Shown here in pieces: positions 19,307-28,300 of a stretch of DNA of 64,000 bases (positions within the stretch are counted from its first letter, which is position 1; each line of letters starts with the position of its first letter). The notes below the pieces were generated by a model. That model saw only the letters and a program-made list of their open reading frames with translations. It did no database searches and was not told the DNA's origin. A program made the position numbers and the translations under genes. This stretch comes from an uncultured Clostridia bacterium (GTDB lineage Bacteria > Bacillota > Clostridia > Christensenellales > CAG-917), in assembly GCA_944332995.1 (NCBI GenBank), contig CALVKR010000005.1, positions 47,671-111,670 on the forward strand. The letters are read 5' to 3'.

Positions 19307-20278
19307 ATGAAAAAACTTTTTATCGTTTTTTTGTTAGCATTATCTATTGTCTTGTTTTGTGCTTGCAACCAAACAGGACAATATTTAATATTCGGAACTT
19401 TTGCCGAAGTCGATTTGAGCGGTTCGGGCTCGGGCGACGCTGTCGACGAAATAGAAAAAGTTTTAGCTAAAGTCGAAAATTTGATGTCGACAGCCAAAGA
19501 GGGTAGCGACGTATACAGGATAAACGAAGCCGAGGCAGGCGAAAGCGTCAAGGTGGACAAGATGACGATGGAAGTTTTACTCGAGTGCAAGACCGCCCGA
19601 GAACTTTCGGGAGGGACGTTTGACCTGACGGTTTATCCGCTTGTGAAACTGTGGCAGTTTGCCGCAGACAATTATATAGGCGAGATATCTTCGCTTCCGA
19701 CAGAGACGGAGATTGCCGAAGCGCTCTCTCACGTCGGATTTGACAAAATTATTCTGGACGAGGAAAACCTCACCGTCACCAAGACGGATTCGCTTACTAT
19801 GATAGACCTGGGCGGTGTGGCAAAAGGCTATGCTTTAAAAAAATGCTATCAAATCTCCTCCTCATTAAAGGGGGTCATTAACGTGGGCGGAAACATTGCC
19901 GCCGTCGGGAAGGATTTGACGATAGGCGTTAAAAACCCGAGGGGTAGCGGATACGTGGGCACGTTCACCTTAAAGAGCGGATATTCCGTTTCGACAAGCG
20001 GAGATTATGAAAGATATTACGAATATAACGGCGTGAGGTATTGCCATATCATATCTCCTCTCAGCGGTATGGCGCTGTCGGCAAACAGCGGACAGGAGCT
20101 ATGTTCCGTTTCGATAATATCGAATAGTTTTGCTCTTTGCGACGCATTGTCGACGGCAGTTATGTTGCTCGGAAAAGATGCGGGCATAGAGCTTATCAAA
20201 AAAACGGGAGTGGGCGCGGTGCTGATAGATTTAAATCAAGAGGTCACCGCCGTAAATTTAAGTTTTTCTTTAAAATAG
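19307..20278 (+). CDS. apbE: FAD:protein FMN transferase (ApbE), lipoprotein
   Basis: ApbE attaches FMN covalently to threonine or serine of extracytoplasmic flavoproteins. The 323-residue protein starts with a lipoprotein signal (hydrophobic residues 4-17, lipobox ending at C20 in FCACNQ). The FAD-binding and catalytic features are present: SGGTFDLTVYPLVKLW, MIDLGGVAKGYAL, GVINVGGN and SNSFALCDALSTAVMLLG. It follows degV by 11 bp. Downstream, after a gap, come a NusG-II protein and a Gx-type membrane protein, a set often associated with extracytoplasmic flavin or quinone chemistry. The FMN-accepting partner is not in the window. Confidence 0.92.
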   Translation: MKKLFIVFLLALSIVLFCACNQTGQYLIFGTFAEVDLSGSGSGDAVDEIEKVLAKVENLMSTAKEGSDVYRINEAEAGESVKVDKMTMEVLLECKTARELSGGTFDLTVYPLVKLWQFAADNYIGEISSLPTETEIAEALSHVGFDKIILDEENLTVTKTDSLTMIDLGGVAKGYALKKCYQISSSLKGVINVGGNIAAVGKDLTIGVKNPRGSGYVGTFTLKSGYSVSTSGDYERYYEYNGVRYCHIISPLSGMALSANSGQELCSVSIISNSFALCDALSTAVMLLGKDAGIELIKKTGVGAVLIDLNQEVTAVNLSFSLK

Positions 20279-20721
20279 GAGATAAAATAATTGGTAAAGT
20301 TTGAAAAAACAAGCCGATTTTTAATAAGCCGTGTTTTAAAATTCGTGTTTTAAAATCCGTAGGGCAAGCCGTAAAGAATTACGGTTAAATTTGACAAAAA
20401 GGCGATTGCTCCAATCGGGCGGGAGGAAGGGGACGGAAACCCGAAAAATCCGTGCAATTAAAAGTCTTTTTCGGATTGATTAAAAGACTGCTCTAAAATA
20501 TTTAAAACGGTAAAAAGGAAAACAGGACTAAAACAAAAACATCGGCAAAGGATAAAACTCGGCAAAGGGATAAAACCTTGCTAACGCACAAAACCTGCGG
20601 TATTTTTGAATAATTCAAATTGCGTTTTATAAGTGAGAAATACCGTCGGCTAAAATAATTTTTTACTTAAAAAACAGTAGGGCGTTTCTCTTGTATAGGA
20701 AAAGCTACAGGGGATAAAAGA
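20279..20721. other. Intergenic DNA, no gene or recognised RNA seen
   Basis: This 443-bp gap has short repeats (AAATTCGTGTTTTAAAATCCG, CGGCAAAGGATAAAACTCGGCAAAGG split over 20540-20570) and a local inverted repeat near GATTGCTCCAATC (20403-20415). I found no riboswitch I could name and no credible ORF. Confidence 0.4.
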
Positions 20722-21093
20722 TTGAAAAAGGACGGTTTAAACGGAAAGATTTTTAAAATCGGCGATTTAATCGTGCTTGCGGTATTTATAATCGCAGCGG
20801 CTTTGGCAATCTATTTTATGACCAAGCCGACAGGAAGCGAGGTTTATATTTATAAAGACGGTAAACTTTTGGAGGCCGTTTTACTGAGCGTCGAAAAGAC
20901 GGTAAAGATTGACGAACACATAACCGTTAAAATAAGCGGCGGCGCAGCATACGTTTTAAAAAGCGACTGCAAAGGGCAGGACTGCGTCAAGGCGGGCAAG
21001 ATTTCCAAGGTCGGCGAAATGATAGTGTGTCTGCCCAATAAAGTGGTGATAAAAATCGTCGGAGACGGCGAAGTGGATTATATAACGGGATGA
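20722..21093 (+). CDS. NusG domain II-containing membrane protein
   Basis: This 123-residue protein has one N-terminal transmembrane segment (about 14-33) and an extracytoplasmic domain of the NusG-II/DUF type (ESVLLSVEKTVKIDEHITVKISGG region, then DCKGQDCVKAGKISKVGEMIVCLPNKVVIKI). The paired cysteines (DCKGQDC and IVCLP) are typical. I use the TTG at 20722, preceded by AGGGGAT. The stop overlaps the start of the next gene by 4 bp (ATGA). The function of these proteins is unknown. They are commonly encoded next to Gx-transporter proteins, as here. Confidence 0.82.
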   Translation: MKKDGLNGKIFKIGDLIVLAVFIIAAALAIYFMTKPTGSEVYIYKDGKLLEAVLLSVEKTVKIDEHITVKISGGAAYVLKSDCKGQDCVKAGKISKVGEMIVCLPNKVVIKIVGDGEVDYITG

Positions 21094-21722
21094 AAAGGAT
21101 TGACACTCGAAAAATAGCGAGAAGCGCATTACTGCTTGCGGCGTCGCTCATTATCTCGCTCATAGAAAACGCATTGCCGCCTTTGGTGCCCGCGTTGCCT
21201 TATGCCAAGCTCGGACTGTCAAACGTGGTGCTTTTGGCGTGCTTTCTGACGGTAGGATTTAAAGAGGGCTTTATCGTGCTCGTTTTGCGATGTCTTTTAA
21301 CGGCGGTGTTTTCGGGAAACTATTCCGCTCTTTTGTGGTCGGTTCCCGCCGCACTCGCTTCGTATATACTTATGGCGTTTATGATACGCCTTAAAATATT
21401 TTCGGTTGCGGCGACGTCGGCGGCGGGCGGAATGACGCACAACCTCGTGCAGATACTCGTGGCGGCGGCAATTATAGGCGACAGCGTGTTTTTATATATG
21501 CCGTATATGCTCGTCATCGGCTTTTTTGCAGGTCTGTTTACCGGTGTGTGCTGTCATTTTTGTCTGGCGACTGCGGACAGATTAAACGAAAAGAAAATGA
21601 CGGATTTTGGTGGCGAAGTCGGCAAAGACTGTGATATAATAGAAAACGCCGAAGATAAATCGGACGCAGGAGAGTCTAAAACGGACGACGGCAATGACAG
21701 CCGTTCGGAGGATAAGCATTAG
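21090..21722 (+). CDS. Gx transporter family / heptaprenyl diphosphate synthase component I-type membrane protein
   Basis: This 210-residue integral membrane protein has about five hydrophobic segments. It matches the family annotated either as Gx transporter or as heptaprenyl diphosphate synthase component I (LIENALPPLVPALPYAKLGLSNVV, GGMTHNLVQILVA). That fold is of the ECF S-component type, so a small-molecule transport role is plausible. A highly charged Asp/Glu/Lys tail of about 35 residues follows the last helix. The start overlaps the NusG-II gene. Whether it carries a quinone precursor, a flavin or another ligand cannot be told from sequence. Confidence 0.8.
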   Translation: MKRIDTRKIARSALLLAASLIISLIENALPPLVPALPYAKLGLSNVVLLACFLTVGFKEGFIVLVLRCLLTAVFSGNYSALLWSVPAALASYILMAFMIRLKIFSVAATSAAGGMTHNLVQILVAAAIIGDSVFLYMPYMLVIGFFAGLFTGVCCHFCLATADRLNEKKMTDFGGEVGKDCDIIENAEDKSDAGESKTDDGNDSRSEDKH

Positions 21723-22052
21723 AGGGGCATTGCAAAAAACGACGATATAAATGCAAGCACAGGTCAAAAGGCAAGAAAAAACAGAAGCAAACACTTAGTC
21801 GATGAATAATGCTTGGGCAACTCGGACGAAATTGGGCGCAAAGGGCAAACGCAAGACGGTAAATTCGGATGAAGCCAAAAACACGGTAATCGTTTAGAGG
21901 ATAACTATTTAAACGATAATATATATACGACAAACGGCAAAAAAAACGAAAAAGGCAAACAAAGTCAGATAATAAGCAGCTCGAAAAAAAGGCGGCTAAG
22001 CACATATACAGCTTAGCACACAACCGAGCACAGATACAGTTAAACGCAGGCG
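21723..22052. other. Intergenic DNA, no gene seen
   Basis: A 330-bp purine-rich stretch. The only structure noticed is an 8-bp inverted repeat, ATCGTTTA (21889-21896) and TAAACGAT (21910-21917), of unknown meaning. No promoter for the next gene is clear. Confidence 0.4.
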
Positions 22053-22766
22053 ATGAAAATTTATCTTAGAAAAAAGCGAATAAGAATTATTATAGCCGTG
22101 ATATTCGTTGCGGTCGCTTTGGTATTGATTTTCGGCAACGTTTACGGACATTGGTGGAAGGAGGCTTACCGTATTCTGAAAACGTGGGGATTTGACAGCG
22201 AAAATAAAAACGTTTTATACGGGCAAGTCGTTTTTGTGGGCGACAGTATAACCGACTACTGCGACCTTGAAAGATACTACCCCGACTTTTTGGCGTATAA
22301 CAGAGGGATAGCCTCGGATACGACGGACGGGCTTTTAAAACGAATGAATCAAAGTATTTTTGACCTTAAACCCTCCGTTATCGTGTTGCTGATAGGGATA
22401 AACGATTTCGTTTTCTGCGACGGCGGTGTCGAGCACATCGAAACAAACTACAACGAGATACTCATGCAGATAAAGAAAAAACTTCCGGACGCTACAGTCG
22501 TTGTTCAGTCGTGCTATCCCGTAACGAGCGGACAGTATCCCAATCACTATAAAGCCAACGCCTTGGTGCCTGTTTTAAACGAAAAGATTCAGGCGCTTGC
22601 CGACAGTTACGGATATATTTACGTTGACGTCTATTCCTCTCTGGTGACGGAAAGAGGAACGCTGAATCCTCAATACACCGACGACGGGCTTCACCCTAAC
22701 GACAACGGTTATAAGGTGATAAGCTCTGTTTTAAATCCCGTCATAAAGGGAATTTTGGGAATTTAA
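22053..22766 (+). CDS. SGNH/GDSL family hydrolase, membrane-anchored
   Basis: This 237-residue protein starts with a basic tip and one hydrophobic segment (about 11-31), so it is exported and probably tethered. The SGNH blocks are present: block I FVGDSITDYC (nucleophile Ser), block II with conserved Gly/Asn (YNRGIASDTTDG), block III GINDFVF and block V DGLHPNDNGY with the catalytic Asp and His. Substrates in this family are usually acyl or acetyl esters on lipids or cell-wall glycans; none can be assigned here. A terminator follows directly. Confidence 0.88.
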   Translation: MKIYLRKKRIRIIIAVIFVAVALVLIFGNVYGHWWKEAYRILKTWGFDSENKNVLYGQVVFVGDSITDYCDLERYYPDFLAYNRGIASDTTDGLLKRMNQSIFDLKPSVIVLLIGINDFVFCDGGVEHIETNYNEILMQIKKKLPDATVVVQSCYPVTSGQYPNHYKANALVPVLNEKIQALADSYGYIYVDVYSSLVTERGTLNPQYTDDGLHPNDNGYKVISSVLNPVIKGILGI

Positions 22767-22773
22767 TTTATAA

Positions 22774-22800
22774 AAACCGCCGTTGGGCGGTTTGTTTTTT
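22774..22800 (+). terminator. Rho-independent terminator after the SGNH hydrolase gene
   Basis: Stem AAACCGCC (22774-22781) with GGCGGTTT (22786-22793), loop GTTG, then a T-rich tail. The same stem recurs after the large disordered-protein gene near 59.0 kb. Confidence 0.85.
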
Positions 22801-23056
22801 GAAGCTTGGAGAATATATTCTATATTTAATTTTTATAATAATTTGCAATAAGGTTTCTATAAATAAGCAAATAATTATATGTCTAATATATGACTAAGCG
22901 AAAGCATTTGTAAATCCCTGCGAACATAAACCTAAGCCAAAATATTTGTATAACTCCTAAAAGCGATTTATATAGCCGAGCAAAACAATTCGACGGGGAT
23001 TGTATATTAAGTTTTTGCAGTGCGCTATGATATGGACTGATTTAACGTTTGAGGCG

Positions 23057-23761
23057 TTATCCGCTTATAGTGTTAGTCACCGTGTCGCAAGCGAGGCTGG
23101 CGCTTTTGATATATTCCAAAATTTTCGGAAGCGCCTCGAGGGTGTGGGCGGTAGGGTGCATTAACACAAGGTCGCCTGCTTTTAAGTTTTTGGTTGCACG
23201 GCTATATACCGTATCGGCATTTTTATCCCGCCAATCTATCGTGTCGGTAGTCCACATTATCACTTTATATCCTTCCGTCTTTGCCACCTTAAAGAGGGAG
23301 TCCGACAAATCTCCCGACGGAGGGGCAAACAGCTTTACCGCAGAGCCGGTATAGGACGAGATAAGTTTTTCCGTTATGATGATTTCCTCTCTTATTCTCT
23401 CGGCGGAAAGCGACGAGCAGTCTTTATGAAGATATCCGTGATTTGCCACTTCAAACCCGTTATTTGCCATATCCTTTATGAGGTCTCCGTGCTTTTCCGC
23501 CCAGATACCGCCCACGAAAAAGGTGGCGGAATATCCGTAGTCGGAAAGCGTTTTCATGATATCGGGGATATATTCTTCCCCCTGATACACGTTGAACATA
23601 AGCGAAACCTTGCCGCTTTCTCTGTTTCCGTAGTATACGGCGTCGTTTGCCTGTTTAAACGCCGACGTCGAAGTGGTGAACACGGTAGTGACAAAAAGCA
23701 CCCCGAGTATCGTTATTATGGCAAAATTTGTAACTGCGGTAGTAAAATGTCGTCTTTTCAT
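23057..23761 (-). CDS. Polysaccharide deacetylase-like protein, YlxY/PdaB type, degenerate active site
   Basis: This 234-residue protein has an N-terminal membrane anchor (about 11-32) and a NodB-like domain. The usual first motif (TFDDG) reads MFNVYQG, so the catalytic and metal-binding aspartates are missing. The zinc histidine motif survives as NHGYLHKD. The arginine of the RPP motif is replaced (FAPPSG), while DTIDW and LMHPT match later motifs. Such changes are also seen in the YlxY group near pnpA in Bacillus. The gene is divergent from an M16 peptidase gene, matching the ylxY-mlpA pairing of B. subtilis. It is probably not a conventional deacetylase. Confidence 0.82.
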   Translation of the reverse strand: MKRRHFTTAVTNFAIITILGVLFVTTVFTTSTSAFKQANDAVYYGNRESGKVSLMFNVYQGEEYIPDIMKTLSDYGYSATFFVGGIWAEKHGDLIKDMANNGFEVANHGYLHKDCSSLSAERIREEIIITEKLISSYTGSAVKLFAPPSGDLSDSLFKVAKTEGYKVIMWTTDTIDWRDKNADTVYSRATKNLKAGDLVLMHPTAHTLEALPKILEYIKSASLACDTVTNTISG

Positions 23762-23776
23762 ATAACTAAAATATGT

Positions 23777-23804
23777 TTGCCTTAGTATAAAAATGTGCTA
23801 TAAT
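23777..23804 (+). promoter_or_regulatory. M16 peptidase promoter predicting a leaderless mRNA
   Basis: TTGCCT (23777-23782), 16-bp spacer, extended -10 TGCTATAAT with TATAAT at 23799-23804. The ATG at 23811 follows after 6 nt and no Shine-Dalgarno sequence is present. Confidence 0.65.
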
Positions 23805-23810
23805 CACTAT

Positions 23811-25085
23811 ATGAATAAATTTTTTAAATTTCCAAACGGACTTACTTTATGCTACTCAAAAAACGACTCCGTCCGTTCCGTTTCAGTCGGCGTGTACGTG
23901 CGTGCCGGCTGTCTTTACGAAAACGAGAAAAACAACGGAGTTTCGCATTTTGTGGAACATATGTTCTTTAAGGGCACTAAAACCCGTTCCGCTTTCGATA
24001 TCGTGGCGGAAGTAGACTCGCTCGGGGCAAGGATAAACGCCGCAACGAGCAAGCTGTTTACTTATTACTATACAATCTCGCTTGCGGAAGATTTTGATAA
24101 GTGCCTCGAGATACTGTCGGATTTGTATTTCAATTCCACTTTCCCGACAGAGGAATTTGAAAGGGAAAGAAAGGTTATTTTGGAAGAACTCGCCGAAAGC
24201 GAGGACACTCCCGACGACGTATGCATCGAGAGGGCGGCTTCTGCCTCGCTCGGTTCGCATCCGCTCGCCAAAACGATTTTGGGGACGAAAGAGTCGCTCA
24301 CCAAAATGACAAGGGAAGATTTGTTCGCCTACGTCGCAGAGCGTTACGTGGCGTGCAATACCGTCGTGTCCGTGGCAGGAGACCTCGATTTCGATGCCGT
24401 CCAAAAGGCGGTGGAAAAATATTTCGCCTCAAACTTCGAGCAAAAAGAGTTTGCCGAAAAGGAAATTTTGCCCTGTCCGCTCAGCGAAGAAACGATTGTG
24501 GTGGATAAAAAGATAGAACAGGTGCATATAGTCGAGGCATACGAGGGCGTCGATATGTTTGACGACAGAGAATGTCATGCAATAGCGCTGCTCACCGAGA
24601 TATTCTGCTCGAGTATGTCGTCAAGACTTTTTCAGACAATAAGGGAAAAGCTCGGGCTGTGCTATTCGATATACGGCTATCCTTCTTTTCTCAAGACGAC
24701 AAAAGGCAGGTTTTATATCTGCACTTCCACAAATGCCGCAAGCGTGTCGCTCGCCGTGGAAAAGATAGACGAGGAGATAAATTTGCTTTTAAAGGACGGA
24801 GTAACCGAAGCCGAGCTGGAAAGAGCGAAAAAACAGGCGGTAACTTCGACTGTCTTGGGACAGGAATCGACGTCGGCTGTGATGAGAGCGTTGGGCAGAC
24901 AGGCAATTTTAAAAGACGAGCTTTACGATATCGACGCAGAACTCAAGCTCATCGAAAGCGTAACTTGCGACGAGGTAGTTGCCGTGGCGAAAAAAGTGTT
25001 CGGCGGCTTAAGGCGCACCGTATGCTTCGTAGGCGATACGTCGGACAAGAATCTCAAAAAGATTGCAAAGACGGTAAAACATTAG
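23811..25085 (+). CDS. M16 family zinc peptidase (MlpA/YmxG-like)
   Basis: This is a cytoplasmic M16 (pitrilysin/processing-peptidase type) metallopeptidase of 424 residues, using the ATG at 23811 (MNKFFKFPNGLTLCY). The inverted zinc motif HxxEH is intact in HFVEHMFFKGT, and the downstream glutamate lies in KVILEELAESEDTPDD. The second half has the usual SSRLFQTIREKLGLCYSI segment. A neighbouring ylxY-like gene supports the equivalence to B. subtilis mlpA (ymxG). An upstream ATG at 23793 lies within the promoter and adds non-family residues. Confidence 0.93.
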   Translation: MNKFFKFPNGLTLCYSKNDSVRSVSVGVYVRAGCLYENEKNNGVSHFVEHMFFKGTKTRSAFDIVAEVDSLGARINAATSKLFTYYYTISLAEDFDKCLEILSDLYFNSTFPTEEFERERKVILEELAESEDTPDDVCIERAASASLGSHPLAKTILGTKESLTKMTREDLFAYVAERYVACNTVVSVAGDLDFDAVQKAVEKYFASNFEQKEFAEKEILPCPLSEETIVVDKKIEQVHIVEAYEGVDMFDDRECHAIALLTEIFCSSMSSRLFQTIREKLGLCYSIYGYPSFLKTTKGRFYICTSTNAASVSLAVEKIDEEINLLLKDGVTEAELERAKKQAVTSTVLGQESTSAVMRALGRQAILKDELYDIDAELKLIESVTCDEVVAVAKKVFGGLRRTVCFVGDTSDKNLKKIAKTVKH

Positions 25086-25106
25086 TCTTATTTTACAATA
25101 ATAATA

Positions 25107-25135
25107 TTGCAAATTGACAATAATTGTGCTACAAT
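25107..25135 (+). promoter_or_regulatory. Probable promoter of ftsK/spoIIIE
   Basis: TTGCAA (25107-25112), 17-bp spacer, TACAAT (25130-25135) with an extended TGC. A second arrangement, TTGACA at 25114 with TAAAAT at 25135, overlaps it. Either leaves a leader of about 180 nt before ftsK. Confidence 0.5.
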
Positions 25136-25318
25136 AAAATTTACCTTATAGTGGATATTTATGCGGAATAAAAGGTGCGTTTTAGTTTAAAGCTTAAGTA
25201 TCAGACGAAAACCGCTTCAAGGACGGAAGGCGGCTAAAAACTTATTTTTAGCGCATTTTCGCATTATAACGGAAGTCTTTTGACGGTTTAACCAAATATA
25301 ATTAAAAAACGGGGGAGT

Positions 25319-28300
25319 ATGCGCTCAGGCAACAGCGAAAACTTAATAAACAGGATAGCAATCGGAGTTCTTATAGCGCTGATTGCCGTTTTTTGCTGTC
25401 TTAGTCTTTTCGGCGCACTCGGGGGCGTCGGCGATATGGTATCCTCCTTCCTTTTGGGAGCGTTCGGATATGCCGCATACGCATACGCTTTAGTCGGGGT
25501 TTTAATTGCCGTTGCCGTTATTTTCAATTTTAAGGTTACGCTTGAGGCAAGGAAAATCGTAAGGATTTCTTTGCTCATAGCGGCGGGAATATGGGCGCTT
25601 CACGTATATACGTCGAGCCCTTATGCGGTGAATACGTCATACGGCGACTACCTCAACGCCTGTTACGTAAACGGAAATACCGCAGGAGGAGGCCTTTACG
25701 GAGTTATCTCTTATCCCTTCCAAAGATTTTTCACAAACGTGGGCGCACTCGTTTTCGTCTGCGTATTGTTCTTTATTTTGATATTCGTTGCGGTTTATCC
25801 GTTCATAAAATCAGGCTCGGCAGGCAAGACGGGCAGAATGAAAGCGCCCAAACTCGGTAAGGGACAAAAAATAACCGTTCCCAAATCTCCCACGATTACC
25901 GCTTTCAATCGTAACAAGCCTACCGAATTTTATACGGTCGAACCGGGCGCAGACGAGGAGGAATCCAAAAAACCGCACGGAACGGAAGGATACGATTTTA
26001 TCTTTCCCAATAAACAGGGACACTTAGGGGACGAACAAAAAAATGACGAAAGAGGAGCAGCATTTGCTTTAGGTGGCGACGACATGAGGACAGGAGATTC
26101 AAGATACTTCAGAAAAAACGACCAAAACGATACGGTCAGAGATTTGCTTTTCAACAAAAAACTCGACAGGGATAAATACAGGGAATACCGCCGCTCGCTC
26201 GAAACGGACAGGGCGTCTTCAGGCAACGATACCTTAGAGCGTCTAGACGAGGCGTATCAGAAGACCATTTCAAGAGAGCAAGCCTCGGTGGATATCGACA
26301 GCCTTACGCCTGACAGGATAAGGACGGTTTTGAATGAGGCGGAACAAAAACACAAGGAATCTTTAAAATCCAATCAACAGCAGGGCGGAGTCCACGATAT
26401 CAGCGGCTCGAGTTCGCTTTTGCGCAATCAATCGGAATGGGGAAAGAAAGAGGAAAGCCCTATTATAGAATTTGAAAAACTGAAAGAGGAACAGCGTGAG
26501 CTTTTAAAAAGACAATCCGCTATTCCGAACAATCCTTATATTTCGAGGACTTATTCAAACGGTCAAAAGACAAATCAATCTTCCGTGACAGGGGGCAGTT
26601 ACGGCTTGCCTTCGCAGAGGAACGCCTCTGCCGTTTCCCGTCCCGCCACTCCTGCGCAGGGGACCTATTCGCCCTCGGGCAATCAGGCGAATGCGGATCA
26701 AAGCAATGCGACCGCATCGCAACCGCTCAAGATTTATCCCGACCCGTCGGGAAAAGTGTTGCCCAATATCAACGACGGATATGAAAATAAAGACGTCAGC
26801 GTTTTCGACCTTTTACGCCATAGCTCGGACAGGAAGGATATGAATCCTCCTGCAAGCACCGCCTACGGTCAGGAGAAAAAGACCTGGAACGAGATAGCCG
26901 CTTCTTCCGCTCAATCGGAAAACAAATCCTATGTTCAGGGGGCGAACGCTCTCGCCGCTTCCTCGCCCTCTAGCGTAAAGGAGGCGAGCGCAAATCAAAC
27001 GGGCGCAAATCGTGGCGGTTATCAGTCGGCTTCGGAAAGAGTTCAGATATATCCGCCAAGACGCCCGGAGAGCGATTCTTCCGCCGTAAATATGCAAAAC
27101 AATTCCGCTTCGGCTAACGGCTATATTAACAGCGGAACTCAATACAGCTACGTAACGCAAAAACAATCCGAGGGAATAAAAGAACAAGAACAGCCCTCTG
27201 CGGTATATCCCCGTCAGGACAGACAGCCTGACGTAATCTCTCAGGGAACTCAAAACGTTCAGTATGTTCCCGTGAATATGGGCGGTATGTATCCGTATAC
27301 CTATGCCGTTCCTCAAGGCTATATTCCTCAGGGATACGTTCCGCAGGGTTATATCCCTCAAGGATATGCGCCTTACTATCCGACGGCATATCCGCCGCAC
27401 GGATTTGTACCTGCGCCTTATCCCACAAACGGTTATCCGCCTTATCAGTCGGGACAGGCTCAACAGCCTTTCCAGCCTAAAGCGGATTCCGTGCAACCGA
27501 TGCAATCGCCGTCATTCAATCAAGACCCGACGACGGGCGTTTATCGCAATCCCAATTTGACAGAACAGCCGAGCGTCAAGCCGACGACCTACGCTCCCGA
27601 CCTCGAAAGAGGAAAACAACTAAGCGATATGGCAGAGCAACGCAAGACGGAAGACGAAACGAGAAAAGCCAGGCTTCAGAGAATGGAAGAGCTTAAACGC
27701 CGTCAGCAAGAAAGGCTTGCGCAAAAGGCTCAAGAGGAAACTCAAAGGGCAGAACGTGAAAAGGAAGCTCAGCTCAAAGCGGAGGACACTTATGTCGCCG
27801 ATATCGAAAGAGCGAGAGAGAGAGCCAACGAATTGAAGCCAAATTCCATGCTCGACCATCCATCTCCGACGGAAGCGGAAATCAAACCCTCGTCCACAAG
27901 ACCGAGCGGATATTCCTTCTTCGGAAAGGTGGGTAGCTTCTCTTCCGAAAACGTCAGTTTTGAAAACGACGGCGGTCAACCGAAGGGCGTCGTTTACGGC
28001 TCTGCTGAAATGACCGACGAAGAAAGGGGTATACTGTCGGGCGAGATTGAAACTCCCGACGACGAAACGGACGCCGCAGAACTTCAAAGAAAGAGGTTTT
28101 TGGAAAGACACAGGGCAAAAAAGAAAGCCCGTTTTGATGCGGAGGAAAATAAGGTCAGAACGGCACAAATCACCATCGACGAGTCTATCGAAAACACAGT
28201 GCCGAGAAAGCCTTACGTTGCACCGCCGCTCGACCTTCTCATTCCTCCGGATATAAACGAGGGACCTTCCGAGGATATGGAAGAAAAGAAGGAAGCGCTC

